Assembly (NCBI RefSeq): GCF_947495665.1
Contig: NZ_CANLZV010000006.1
Coordinates: 62,001-126,000, forward strand
Origin: an uncultured Sunxiuqinia sp.
Lineage (GTDB): Bacteria; Bacteroidota; Bacteroidia; Bacteroidales; Prolixibacteraceae
Direction of reading: 5' to 3'
DNA length: 64,000 nt
Under the pieces are notes generated by a model. That model had not been told where the DNA came from, ran no database searches, and was given only the letters and a program-made list of their open reading frames with translations. Position numbers and translations under genes: made by a program. This document shows positions 23,818 through 33,882 of this stretch, one piece after another (the first letter of the stretch is position 1; each line of letters begins with the position of its first letter).

Positions 23818-26232
23818 ATGTGGGTTTGGCTCTCCGGTATTATACTTAGAAACAGGCGTTTATTACTTTCAATATTAGGACTTGTTACCATTTTCATGGC
23901 CTATCAGGCCAGTAGAGTTGAAATGTCCTATGAGGCGGCACAGTTGCTTCCTAAAAAAGACAGTGCTTATGTTGATTACCAAAAGTTCAGAGAAATTTTT
24001 GGAGAAGAAGGTAATCTGATTGTCGTGGGTGTTGAAGATCCGGATTTTTTCCAGCTGGATCATTTTGAAGCCTGGCATGAACTGGTCTCCAACCTGGACC
24101 AGATTGACGGGGTTGAAAATCTACTGTCGGTTTCCAACGCTTATAATTTAAGGAAGAACAAGGAAAAGCGCAGTTTTGAAATTGAAGAAATCTTCCCGGA
24201 AGAAATCAATTCCCAGCAACAACTCGACAGCCTGGCCTCGCTCTTTCACAGCCTGCCCTTCTATCGTGGTTTACTATACAATGAGGAGTCCGACTTTTAT
24301 TTGCTGGCCATTTCGGTCAACAAAGATAAAATGAAGTCGAAACAGCGGGAAAAAATGGTGACTTCGATTCAAAAGACCTGCGAAGCCTTCTCCGAGAAAA
24401 CCGAATTAGACCTCCACTATTCCGGTCTCCCTTACATTCGGGTTGTCAATTCCATCAAAATCAAAAAAGAAATTTACCTGTTCAGTGCCTTGGCCCTGCT
24501 GCTTTGTATCATCACCCTCTTTCTGTTTTTCAGATCGTTCAAAGCCGTTCTTTTCCCCATCTTGATTGTTATTACCGGGGTGATATGGGCCATGGGAACC
24601 ATGGCGCTGTTTGGATTTAAAATTACGCTGCTCACCGGGATGATTCCGTCCCTGCTCATCGTAATTGGTATTCCCAACAGTATTTACATGCTGAACAAGT
24701 ACCATCACGAATTTCGGAATCACGGAAATAACATAAAAGCCTTGCAGCGGGTCATTATTAAAATCGGGAATGCCACCTTTTTAACCAACCTGACCACGGC
24801 TTCCGGGTTTGCCACCTTTGTAATTACAAACAGTGAAATTCTAAGACAATTTGGAGTTATTGCTGCCCTGAACATCTTGACCTTGTTTGTTCTTTCGCTG
24901 CTGCTGATTCCCATTTTATTTAGCTTTGCCAAACCTCCGGGCGAGCGTCACATTAAGCACTTGGAAAGCAAACTCTTCCAATTTATCGTTATGCGTCTGG
25001 AAACCATTTCACAGAAGCACCGCAAGCTGGTTTACATTTCCACCATTGGCGTATTGCTGCTGGGTTTCTATGGCATTTCGCAAATAAAGAGCTCTGGCTA
25101 CATGGTCGACGATATTCCGGAAAGCGACATCATTTACAAGGACCTGAAATACTTTGAAAAACAAGTTGACGGATTGATGCCTCTGGAAATCATTATTGAT
25201 ACCCAACGCCCCAACGGAGTCATGAGCCTCAGCAATTTCAAACGCATTGACCAATTGGAAAAACGACTGGAAAATTACGATGAACTGTCGTCTTCCATGT
25301 CGTTGCTGAATATTTTAAAATTCTCGAAACAGGCTTTCTATAATGGCAATGAGCGCTACTACAGTCTGCCTAACAACCAGGAAAAAAACTTCATACTGGG
25401 TTACGCCACCAAAAGTAATGAAGATGAAGCTGCTGGAGTCAGCGCCCTTCATTCCTTTTTGGATAGCACCAAACAAGTAACCCGAATCAGCATTCGGATG
25501 CATGACGTGGGCACCAAACGCATGGAAGAGCTTTACACCGAGTTTAAGCAGGAAGTTGACTCCGTTTTCCCGGCCGACAAGTACGATGTAACCGTAACCG
25601 GCTCCAGCGTAACCTTCTTCAAAGGCACGCAGTACCTGGTAAAAAACTTGTTTAGCAGCCTCACCCTGGCCATCTTCCTGATTGCCACCTTTATGGCCGT
25701 TATGTTTTACTCCTGGCGCATGGTGCTAATGTCATTAATACCGAACATCATTCCGCTCATATTTACTGCAGCAATCATGGGTTTTGTGGATATTCCCATC
25801 AAGGCTTCCACTATTCTGGTTTTCAGTATTGCTTTCGGTATTTCGGTCGATAACACCATTCACTTTTTGGCCAAGTACCGGCAAGAACTAACAGCCACCG
25901 GCTGGAATATTCAGGAGTCCGTCAAGCTGGCCCTGCGTGAAACAGGCGTGAGCATGATTTACACCTTTGTGGTTCTTTTCTTCGGATTTGGTGTTTACAG
26001 CGTTTCCCAGTTTGGGGGTACAGCAGCCCTTGGTATCCTGGTTTCGCTAACCTTATTTGTCGCAATCACTTCAAACCTGATTCTACTTCCCTCGCTTCTG
26101 GCAGGGCTCGAAAAATACACGACCACTAAGTCATTCCACGAACCTTTGCTCCAAATCTTTGATGAAGAAGAGGACATCGAGCTGGATGAGCTGGAAATAG
26201 AAGGTACTAATCAAGAAGACAAAAAGCTATGA
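23818..26232 (+). CDS. RND superfamily (MMPL-type) exporter
   Basis: The 804-residue protein has two repeats, each made of one helix, a large extracytoplasmic domain and five helices, twelve helices in all. The first repeat has the helix motif GMIPSLLIVIGIPNSIYMLNKYHHE (positions about 280-305, key residues G-I-P-N). The second has AFGISVDNTIHFLAKY with the acidic pair typical of proton-driven RND proteins. Such exporters move lipids or hydrophobic compounds, but no substrate is readable. I start at ATG 23818; the frame also has a TTG two codons earlier. The acidic C-terminus (DEEEDIELDELE) is cytoplasmic. The prenyl synthase overlaps it by 4 bp, which suggests lipid-linked work. Confidence 0.88.
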   Translation: MWVWLSGIILRNRRLLLSILGLVTIFMAYQASRVEMSYEAAQLLPKKDSAYVDYQKFREIFGEEGNLIVVGVEDPDFFQLDHFEAWHELVSNLDQIDGVENLLSVSNAYNLRKNKEKRSFEIEEIFPEEINSQQQLDSLASLFHSLPFYRGLLYNEESDFYLLAISVNKDKMKSKQREKMVTSIQKTCEAFSEKTELDLHYSGLPYIRVVNSIKIKKEIYLFSALALLLCIITLFLFFRSFKAVLFPILIVITGVIWAMGTMALFGFKITLLTGMIPSLLIVIGIPNSIYMLNKYHHEFRNHGNNIKALQRVIIKIGNATFLTNLTTASGFATFVITNSEILRQFGVIAALNILTLFVLSLLLIPILFSFAKPPGERHIKHLESKLFQFIVMRLETISQKHRKLVYISTIGVLLLGFYGISQIKSSGYMVDDIPESDIIYKDLKYFEKQVDGLMPLEIIIDTQRPNGVMSLSNFKRIDQLEKRLENYDELSSSMSLLNILKFSKQAFYNGNERYYSLPNNQEKNFILGYATKSNEDEAAGVSALHSFLDSTKQVTRISIRMHDVGTKRMEELYTEFKQEVDSVFPADKYDVTVTGSSVTFFKGTQYLVKNLFSSLTLAIFLIATFMAVMFYSWRMVLMSLIPNIIPLIFTAAIMGFVDIPIKASTILVFSIAFGISVDNTIHFLAKYRQELTATGWNIQESVKLALRETGVSMIYTFVVLFFGFGVYSVSQFGGTAALGILVSLTLFVAITSNLILLPSLLAGLEKYTTTKSFHEPLLQIFDEEEDIELDELEIEGTNQEDKKL

Positions 26233-27221
26233 AAGCCATGTATTCAATCCAGGAACTCCAGGAGCTGCTGGTAGAACAACTCCAGCAGGAAGCAACGCAA
26301 ATCGGACAAACCCAACCGGTAAATCTGTACCAACCCATTGAATATACGCTACACATGGGCGGGAAACGCCTGCGTCCGGTAATGCTTTTGATGGCTTGCG
26401 ATTTATTTGGAGGCGATGTGAACAAGGCCTTGCAAGCCGCGCTAGCTGTTGAAGTATTTCACAACTTCACCCTGTTGCACGACGACATCATGGACAAGGC
26501 GGAAATCCGACGTAACCAACCTGCAGTTCACAAGAAATACAATGAGAATGTGGCTATTCTTTCAGGCGATGCCATGTCTATCATGGCTTACCAGTACCTG
26601 CTAAAAACTGCGCATCCCGCCATTCAGCTGGTAGCCCAACTGTTTTCGAGAACGGCCATGGAAGTTTGCGAAGGGCAACAATACGACATGGACTTTGAAA
26701 GCCAGTCCAATGTCAGCATCGACAATTACCTGGAAATGATTCGGCTAAAAACAGCCGTACTGATTGCCGGAGCAATGAAGATGGGAGCACTGCTGGGAGA
26801 AGCTCCCGAAGCTGACGCTGAGCGTCTTTACCGTTTTGGAATCAATCTTGGACTGGCCTTTCAGCTGCAGGATGACCTCCTGGATGTTTTTGCCGATCAA
26901 GCCAAATTCGGTAAAAAAATCGGTGGTGACATCTTATCCAATAAGAAGACATTCCTTTTGCTCAAAGCACTCGAACTGGCATCGCCCACACAACGAGCCG
27001 AATTAGAACACTGGATCAATAAAACAGACTTCGCCCCGGAAGAAAAAGTGGCCGCAGTCAAAAAAATATATGGCGAACTGAATCTTCAGGAAATCAGCAG
27101 TCAAAAATCAGACGATTACTATCAGGCAGCACTTGGTGAATTACAAGCCATTGAGCTTGAAAACGATCGGAAGCAACCATTGATTTTATTGGCTAAAACC
27201 ATCATGAAACGTGAACATTAA
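26229..27221 (+). CDS. Trans-polyprenyl diphosphate synthase
   Basis: The 330-residue enzyme has both aspartate-rich motifs, DDIMD at residues 85-89 and DDLLD at 215-219, which bind the magnesium-diphosphate of the allylic substrate. It also has GGKRLRP near the N-terminus for isopentenyl diphosphate. A phenylalanine five residues before the first motif (HNFTLLHDD) is the kind of bulky residue that limits chain growth, so a farnesyl/geranylgeranyl-length product is likely, though long-chain (menaquinone side chain) cannot be excluded. It overlaps the RND exporter by the ATGA, indicating translational coupling. The gene ends 116 bp before atpD. Confidence 0.9.
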   Translation: MKAMYSIQELQELLVEQLQQEATQIGQTQPVNLYQPIEYTLHMGGKRLRPVMLLMACDLFGGDVNKALQAALAVEVFHNFTLLHDDIMDKAEIRRNQPAVHKKYNENVAILSGDAMSIMAYQYLLKTAHPAIQLVAQLFSRTAMEVCEGQQYDMDFESQSNVSIDNYLEMIRLKTAVLIAGAMKMGALLGEAPEADAERLYRFGINLGLAFQLQDDLLDVFADQAKFGKKIGGDILSNKKTFLLLKALELASPTQRAELEHWINKTDFAPEEKVAAVKKIYGELNLQEISSQKSDDYYQAALGELQAIELENDRKQPLILLAKTIMKREH

Positions 27222-27292
27222 GCACTAAAAAGCGTTTGCTATTGTTGTAAAAACAACAGACAATATAAAACCCATTAAATTTGTTCAATTAA

Positions 27293-28849
<1,557 letters not shown>

Positions 28850-28860
28850 AACCCATAACC

Positions 28861-29103
28861 ATGTTTCTTGAAATTATAACACCCTCGACAAAAGTTTATT
28901 CAGGTGAAGTAAGCCTGGTAAAACTGCCAGGCAGCAAAGGCTCCTTTGCTGTTCTGAAAAACCACGCCCCTATCATCTCGACCCTGGAAGCAGGAAAAAT
29001 CAAGATTGTTGAAAAAGGTGACAAGGTGAGCTATTTTGACATTAACGGTGGTGTGGTAGAAGTAAAAAAGAATAAAATTATTGTGCTGACTGAATCAGCA
29101 TAA
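28861..29103 (+). CDS. atpC: F1Fo ATP synthase subunit epsilon (short form)
   Basis: The 80-residue protein consists of only the N-terminal beta-sandwich of epsilon (FLEIITPSTKVYSGEVSLVKLPGSKGSFAVLKNHAPI, key residues L-P-G and N-H-A-P). The C-terminal helical hairpin that inhibits ATP hydrolysis in other bacteria is absent, as in many Bacteroidota. It links the rotor to the F1 head. It follows atpD closely, and the pair is closed by a very strong terminator, so atpDC is a complete transcription unit. Confidence 0.95.
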   Translation: MFLEIITPSTKVYSGEVSLVKLPGSKGSFAVLKNHAPIISTLEAGKIKIVEKGDKVSYFDINGGVVEVKKNKIIVLTESA

Positions 29104-29125
29104 ATATATTTACACTCATTAATTG

Positions 29126-29168
29126 ATAATACCCTGAAAGATCAATATCTTTCAGGGTATTATTTTTA
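29126..29168 (+). terminator. Strong terminator after atpDC
   Basis: A perfect 17-bp stem (29126-29142 with 29147-29163, CAAT loop) followed by TTTT. It ends only a few bases before the TTG start of the glycosyltransferase gene. Confidence 0.95.
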
Positions 29169-29171
29169 GCA

Positions 29172-30155
29172 TTGGCTCCTAAAATACTCATCATACGGTT
29201 TAGCTCCATCGGCGACATTGTTCTGACCAGCCCGGTGCTGCGCTGCTTAAAAAAGCAGCTGCCTGAATCTGAAATTCATTTTTTAACCAAGAAAAAACAT
29301 GAAGATCTGCTTCGGGCCAATCCGTACATCGATCAACTCTTTCTGCTGCAATCCAACCTGACCGAACTGATGCAACAGCTTCAACAGGAAAATTACGACT
29401 ACATTGTGGACTTGCACCACAACCTGCGTAGCCAGTTTATACGACGCAACCTGCGCAAGAAAACCTACAGTCTGCACAAGCTGAATATCGAAAAATGGCT
29501 GCTGATTACCCTTAAAATGAATCTGATGCCCAAAATTCACATCGTCGACCGGATGATGAACACCGTGGCGCCGCTGGGCATTAAAAACGACGGACAGGGA
29601 TTGGATTATTTCATTCCCGAAGAAGAAGATTACCCCCTGAGTCACTTACCCGAAGAATTCAGGCAGGGCTATGTTGCTCTGGTTTTGGCCGGCAGCTTTT
29701 ACACCAAACGGTTTCCTGCCGAAAAGCACCTGGAAGTGATTGCAAAAACCCAGGTTCCCTTTGTCTTACTCGGCGGGAAAAATGAATTGGAGCTGGCCCA
29801 AAAGATTGAAGAACAAACATCGGGCAGAGTGCTTAATTTGTGCCATCAACTAAGCCTGAACCAATCGGCCTCGTTGGTCAAAAAGGCCCGGCTGGTTATT
29901 TCAAACGACACCGGACTCATGCATATTGCCGCAGCCTTTCAGCAAAAGATTCTTTCGATTTGGGGCGGCACAATCCCCGACCTGGGAATGACTCCCTACC
30001 AGCCGCATCCTCAATCCCGCATCTTCAAAGTAAACGGATTAAACTGCCAACCCTGCTCTAAAATTGGCAAAGCCTACTGCCCCAAACAACATTTCCGTTG
30101 CATGCTTGCACAAGATACAACGGAAATGGCTCAATGGGTTAAACAGAATTTTTAG
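29172..30155 (+). CDS. Glycosyltransferase family 9 (heptosyltransferase-like)
   Basis: The 327-residue protein has the family 9 form: an N-terminal Rossmann start ILIIRFSSIGDIVLTSPVLRCLK, an early DLHHNLRSQFIRR segment, and in the C-terminal half FVLLGGKNELELA and VISNDTGLMHIAAAF, the nucleotide-sugar site. Such enzymes build the LPS core, adding heptose. No ATG is near; the only plausible start is a TTG at 29172, right after the atpC terminator. Its mRNA must therefore start almost at the codon or read through the hairpin. It converges with the PatB-like gene, overlapping by 4 bp. Confidence 0.85.
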   Translation: MAPKILIIRFSSIGDIVLTSPVLRCLKKQLPESEIHFLTKKKHEDLLRANPYIDQLFLLQSNLTELMQQLQQENYDYIVDLHHNLRSQFIRRNLRKKTYSLHKLNIEKWLLITLKMNLMPKIHIVDRMMNTVAPLGIKNDGQGLDYFIPEEEDYPLSHLPEEFRQGYVALVLAGSFYTKRFPAEKHLEVIAKTQVPFVLLGGKNELELAQKIEEQTSGRVLNLCHQLSLNQSASLVKKARLVISNDTGLMHIAAAFQQKILSIWGGTIPDLGMTPYQPHPQSRIFKVNGLNCQPCSKIGKAYCPKQHFRCMLAQDTTEMAQWVKQNF

Positions 30156-31318
30156 GCAAACGCTTGCTGAATGCGAATCAATGCCTGCTCCAGCGTTGCT
30201 TTTGGACAGGCAATATTGATTCGCATGTAGCCCTTCCCTTGCGTTCCAAACTGGATGCCCCGGTTCAGACCAACACCGGCATTAATCAATCGGTCGTTCA
30301 GTTCATCATCCGTCAGCTTACAGGCTGAAAAATCCAGCCAGATCAGGTAAGTTGCTTCGGGTTTCATCGGAACAATCTGAGGCACTTTCTCTTTCAGGAA
30401 AGTCTCTAAAAAGCGGTAGTTTTCCTGTAAGTAATCCATCATTTGATCCACCCAGTCGGCTCCTTCGCGCAAGGCTGTTTCCAGGGCCAGCGAGCCAAAA
30501 ATGTTCCCCATATGCAAGTGCGGTACCTGCAAACTCCGGTTGTAGCGCACCAACAGACGCTTATTAGGAATGACCACAAAAGAGGTGGTTAAACCGGCAA
30601 TGTTGAAGGTTTTACTTCCCGACATTAACACCACACAGTTGTCGGCAATCTCATCGGACAGCGAAGCCAAGGGAATGTGCTTATAGCCATCAAACACCAG
30701 GTCGGCATGAATTTCATCCGAAATAATCAACACGTTATTCTCCAGGCAGATTGTTGCCAGCTGGGTCAGTTCTTCGCGTGTCCAAACCATTCCCCCTGGA
30801 TTTTGCGGATTACACAACAACAACATCTTGGTGTTGGGCGTAATTTTGCGCTTAAGATCCTCAAAATCGAACGTGTAGCGACCATTCTCCAGCTTTAGCG
30901 GGTTTTCCACAAGCTTTCGTCCGGTTCCCTTAATCGAATCAAAAAACGGGAAATACACTGGTGGTTGCAAAATCACCTCATCACCAGCCTTGGAATAAGT
31001 TTCAATGGCCAGGGTTAATCCAGCCACAACCCCCGGACTAAATGAAAGCCATTCCTTATCAATCTTCCAATCGTGCCGCTGCTCCAACCAATTCAGAATA
31101 GCATCCGAGTAAGAATCGCCGCGAAACGTGTACGCTAAAACCTCATGTTCCAAACGCTTCCGCAAGGCATCCATCACAAAGTCCGGCGTCTTAAAATCCA
31201 TATCGGCCACCCAAAGAGGCAACACATCCATGGTTCCAAACACCTGCTCCCGGGCGTCATATTTCAAACTGTTGGTATTGGTCCGGTCAACCAGTTCATC
31301 AAAATTGTATTTTTTCAT
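30152..31318 (-). CDS. PatB/MalY family PLP-dependent C-S lyase (aminotransferase fold)
   Basis: The 388-residue protein is a fold-type I PLP enzyme of the MalY/PatB subgroup: PLWVADMDFKTPDFVMDAL near the N-terminus, CNPQNPGGMVWTREEL, SDEIHADLVFDGYKHIPLAS and the PLP lysine K236 in SGSKTFNIAGL, then IFGSLALETAL. These enzymes cleave cystathionine or cysteine S-conjugates to thiol, pyruvate and ammonia. A promoter candidate lies 100 bp upstream. The end overlaps the convergent glycosyltransferase by 4 bp, so the two transcripts may interfere. Confidence 0.9.
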   Translation of the reverse strand: MKKYNFDELVDRTNTNSLKYDAREQVFGTMDVLPLWVADMDFKTPDFVMDALRKRLEHEVLAYTFRGDSYSDAILNWLEQRHDWKIDKEWLSFSPGVVAGLTLAIETYSKAGDEVILQPPVYFPFFDSIKGTGRKLVENPLKLENGRYTFDFEDLKRKITPNTKMLLLCNPQNPGGMVWTREELTQLATICLENNVLIISDEIHADLVFDGYKHIPLASLSDEIADNCVVLMSGSKTFNIAGLTTSFVVIPNKRLLVRYNRSLQVPHLHMGNIFGSLALETALREGADWVDQMMDYLQENYRFLETFLKEKVPQIVPMKPEATYLIWLDFSACKLTDDELNDRLINAGVGLNRGIQFGTQGKGYMRINIACPKATLEQALIRIQQAFA

Positions 31319-31415
31319 AGCATTTTACCTATTCATTCTTCTAATTTCAGCAAATCAGACACTTCCGTAGCCTGGAAACTTTGCATCTGCATAGCACTTC
31401 CATAAACAAAGGCAG

Positions 31416-31446
31416 CAAAGTTACCCTTCCCAGCAAGGCGTTCCAA
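31416..31446 (-). promoter_or_regulatory. Bacteroidota-type promoter of the PatB-like gene
   Basis: TTGG (31446-31443), 19 bases, then TAACTTTG (31423-31416), a perfect -7 match to TAnnTTTG. It lies in the gap just after the comB stop codon, so patB can be transcribed on its own. Confidence 0.5.
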
Positions 31447-31450
31447 TAGC

Positions 31451-32140
31451 CTAAAGTTCGATCTTTTTCAGAAAATACAAGTCCTCTTCCCGCTCAACTT
31501 TCAACACAAAGTTAAAGCGATCCAGGTCCAGGCATAAATCAAAATCAACAGCAGGAGCCCAGCTTTGTTTTTCGGGAACAAAAAAACGTGCTCCGGCACC
31601 ATGACGCAAGCGCTCAACCATAGTCGGGAAGTCAACCGGCTCATCCAGCAATTTCGCCTTGATGTATTCCGCCAGGAAAGTATCTTCGTCAGTTGGTTGC
31701 TGGCAGGCATACCCCATACATACCAGCGAGAGCTTTTCGGGTTGCCGCTGCCGTATATATTGAATAATAGCGTCGGCATTAACAAAGCTTCCGCTTATAA
31801 TCTCATCGGCACCCGTTGCATTCACAATCCCCTGTGTACCGCTGCTGGTGGTATGTACCATTGTTTTACCAGCAAGCTGGGTACTGACCAATTGCGAAGG
31901 CGAGTTCCCAAAATCAAAACCTTCGGGCTTCTGCTCGTTCCGCTCACCAACAAGCAAGTAATCCGGATGCTGCTTTTTGAGTTGATAAGCCAGCTCAATC
32001 TGTCCCACAGGATAAATACGCTCCACTCCTCCATCAAAAGCATAACAAGCTACCGAGAAAGCCCGGAACACATCAATAATAACGGTTAATCCTTGTGCCT
32101 GCCGGGCACCTTCCAGTAATTGTAAGATTTGTATTTCCAT
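31451..32140 (-). CDS. comB: 2-phosphosulfolactate phosphatase (ComB family)
   Basis: The 229-residue protein matches ComB: VIIDVFRAFSVACYAFDGGVERI at the start, LLVGERNEQKPEGFDFGNSP in the middle (key residues E-R and F-D-x-G-N-S-P), TTSSGTQGI and the late PTDEDTFLAEYI segment. ComB removes phosphate from 2-phosphosulfolactate to form sulfolactate; in methanogens that feeds coenzyme M. Bacteroidota have it without methanogenesis, perhaps for sulfonate or sulfonolipid synthesis; that role is inference. No comA or comC is nearby. The gene sits upstream of the PatB-like gene on the same strand but with its own spacing and a separate promoter between. Confidence 0.9.
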   Translation of the reverse strand: MEIQILQLLEGARQAQGLTVIIDVFRAFSVACYAFDGGVERIYPVGQIELAYQLKKQHPDYLLVGERNEQKPEGFDFGNSPSQLVSTQLAGKTMVHTTSSGTQGIVNATGADEIISGSFVNADAIIQYIRQRQPEKLSLVCMGYACQQPTDEDTFLAEYIKAKLLDEPVDFPTMVERLRHGAGARFFVPEKQSWAPAVDFDLCLDLDRFNFVLKVEREEDLYFLKKIEL

Positions 32141-32302
32141 GAATTTTATTAAAAATTAACACCCCGGTTTTTTATGGCACAATTATTGATAACCTTCCAC
32201 TCGCATCTCCAATCCCCTCTAAACACACATATTAGATGAATTCTTAAGCCCATCAATTTTATTGATTAATCTGATCGCATAAAATTAACCTACCCTTAAC
32301 GC

Positions 32303-32330
32303 ATGTTTTACAGCACATGTTGTAAAACAT
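32303..32330. promoter_or_regulatory. Perfect 10-bp inverted repeat, operator candidate
   Basis: ATGTTTTACA, eight bases, TGTAAAACAT. It ends 2 bp before a -7 box, so it covers the -33 region; a dimeric repressor or activator bound here would control the secreted protein gene at 32380. Confidence 0.55.
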
Positions 32331-32332
32331 CT

Positions 32333-32340
32333 TACTTTTG
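32333..32340 (+). promoter_or_regulatory. -7 box TACTTTTG of the secreted protein gene
   Basis: It matches TAnnTTTG fully. No clear TTTG lies 19 bp upstream; that place is taken by the inverted repeat, which fits an activator-dependent or repressed promoter. Transcription would start near 32346. Confidence 0.5.
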
Positions 32341-32379
32341 TAAGTGTCATTTAGTAGTGACCATTTAAAATTCAAAACT

Positions 32380-32970
32380 ATGAAAACATTTAGAACAATT
32401 ACCATGATGTTTGCATTAACAGTTATTGCAAATATCGCCCTGGCAGCGGGAAGCTTGCGTGTAAACATTCTGCCGATCAATGGCGATCAGGCTGTGGTGG
32501 CCATTTCAAACAATGCCGAAACCAAATTCCAAATCAGCATTAAAGATGAGCAAGGCGATGTTGTTTACTTTAAAGAAACTGAGGAAAATGTAGCAGACTA
32601 CCGCAAAGTGTATGATTTCTCAAAATTGGAAAACGGAGACTACACCCTGACTGTAAGTATTGATGATGTAAAAGGAGAACGTCCCTTCTCAATTGACCGC
32701 GGTTCAATCGTCGTAGGAAAAGAAAAAACCTTGGCAGCTCCATACTTCTCATTCAACAACGACGTATTGCGTATTGCTTTTCTGAACTACTCCGGCGAAC
32801 AAACAAGCTTATACATTTACGATGGCGACCAACTTGTTTACAGCAAAGCATTGGAAAATTCTTTCTCTGTAAACGAAGGACTTAACCTTTCTAAATTAGC
32901 TACAGGAGATTACCAAGTGGTATTGGCTTCAGGAAATGAAGTTTACGACTACGCAGTTGCTGTAAAATAA
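32380..32970 (+). CDS. Small secreted protein with two beta-sandwich repeats
   Basis: The 196-residue protein has a signal peptide (MKTFRTITMMFALTVIANIA, cleavage near LAA) and two similar halves. Each ends in a hydrophobic-loop phrase, FSKLENGDYTLTVS in the first and LSKLATGDYQVVLASG in the second, preceded by an IxDxxGxxVY-type strand pair. This looks like two tandem Ig-like/FlgD- or DUF3244-like domains, found in many Bacteroidota secreted proteins of unknown function. I start at ATG 32380; a GTG 36 bp upstream is not supported by a signal sequence. An operator-like palindrome and a -7 box lie just upstream. Confidence 0.8.
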   Translation: MKTFRTITMMFALTVIANIALAAGSLRVNILPINGDQAVVAISNNAETKFQISIKDEQGDVVYFKETEENVADYRKVYDFSKLENGDYTLTVSIDDVKGERPFSIDRGSIVVGKEKTLAAPYFSFNNDVLRIAFLNYSGEQTSLYIYDGDQLVYSKALENSFSVNEGLNLSKLATGDYQVVLASGNEVYDYAVAVK

Positions 32971-33143
32971 GAAGTCCCAAAACTTTTTTTCCAATGCGGT
33001 TATCCACAAGAGACCGCATTTTTTATGCTTTAAACTTTCCTGGTGGAGCCAACTTCACCCATTCGGGTTGTTATTTCACGAAGCCGTTTGTCCAAATTTA
33101 TTCCGGCCTCTTCCCAACAACCAGAAAGGGCTTTTACCTCCAA

Positions 33144-33229
33144 CAGATCCTGAAGCAAGTTTAGAATGACGATCTTCACTAAGGAGTCACCTTCCATTTG
33201 CGAATCTTGCCGAACTTGTTACGGCATCT
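33144..33229. repeat. 86-bp direct repeat, copy 1 (left of the GIY-YIG gene)
   Basis: It differs from copy 2 at 33660-33745 by five substitutions in 86 bp. It contains two 6-5-6 mini-hairpins, of which the first is decayed here (CCTGAA...TTTAGA) and the second has one mismatch (GCCGAA...TACGGC). Confidence 0.9.
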
Positions 33230-33292
33230 GCCTACTTGAAGGCAGAAAATTCTCTGCCCAAATGCTTACCTTTAACCAACAAACCTTCACAC

Positions 33293-33685
33293 ATGCATAA
33301 AGGCTTCGTTTATATCCTCTCGAACAAAAATCGAACAACCTTTTACATTGGCGTTACTTCCGATATTAAACGAAGAATACTCGAACACAAAAAGCGCATC
33401 GGATCAGCCTTTACCAAAAAGTACAACCTGACTGATTTGATGTATTATGAGAAAATAGAAGGCATGAACGAATGCATCAATCGGGAAAAACAACTTAAAA
33501 ATTGGCATCGCGATTGGAAAATCAATCTGATTAGAGAAAACAATCCTAAAATGAAAGATCTATCCAGTGATTGGTTTCTTCAGCAAAATGGAGAACTGCT
33601 AATTGCCGACCGGGCAAAAGCGAAAGCATTTTTTAAAAAGCAGAACCAAAATTCGCGGACAGACCCTGAAGCAAGTTCAGGATGA
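33293..33685 (+). CDS. GIY-YIG endonuclease, UvrC-like single-domain type
   Basis: The 130-residue protein begins FVYILSNKNRTTFYIGVTSDIKRR, the GIY-YIG motif in its frequent Bacteroidota form (V-Y-I, Y-I-G), followed by the arginine helix and the conserved YYEKIEGMNECINREKQLKNW. It is a small nuclease domain of the kind found scattered through intergenic regions. I start at ATG 33293; the frame runs further back into non-conserved sequence. The end of the reading frame (DPEASSG) is inside the second 86-bp repeat, so the repeat supplies its stop codon. Flanking repeats on both sides suggest it moves or copies as a unit. Confidence 0.88.
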   Translation: MHKGFVYILSNKNRTTFYIGVTSDIKRRILEHKKRIGSAFTKKYNLTDLMYYEKIEGMNECINREKQLKNWHRDWKINLIRENNPKMKDLSSDWFLQQNGELLIADRAKAKAFFKKQNQNSRTDPEASSG

Positions 33686-33745
33686 CGATCTTCACTAAGG
33701 AGTCACCTTCCATTTGCGAGTCTTGCCGAACTTGTTTCGGCATCT
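33660..33745. repeat. 86-bp direct repeat, copy 2 (overlaps the GIY-YIG stop)
   Basis: It carries two perfect 17-base mini-hairpins: CCTGAA-GCAAG-TTCAGG and GCCGAA-CTTGT-TTCGGC. The GIY-YIG frame ends inside the first one. Confidence 0.9.
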
Positions 33746-33780
33746 CTATGGGACTTAAAAGGCTGACAAGTAAGAGCAAA

Positions 33781-33808
33781 CAGATCCCGAAATAAATTCG
33801 GGATGACG
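33781..33808. repeat. Single mini-hairpin repeat unit
   Basis: CAGAT, then CCCGAA-ATAAA-TTCGGG and ATGACG: the same 6-5-6 hairpin and the same flanks as in the 86-bp repeats, with changed arms and loop. It is a third, solitary unit of this repeat family. Confidence 0.8.
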
Positions 33809-33836
33809 CTTTTTCTTTTTAAACGGACTGAGCAAC

Positions 33837-33872
33837 AAAAAAAAAGCCACTCCCTCTCGGAAATGGCCTTTT
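33837..33872 (-). terminator. Terminator of mutB
   Basis: On the minus strand, AAAGGCCATTTCC pairs with GGGAGTGGCTTT (a few mismatches) and is followed by nine T. Confidence 0.75.
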
Positions 33873-33882
33873 ATATGGTGAA

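Noticed and set aside
31451-32140. Methanogen-type coenzyme M pathway
   Set aside because: Only ComB is present; comA and comC are not in the window, and the host is clearly not an archaeon.
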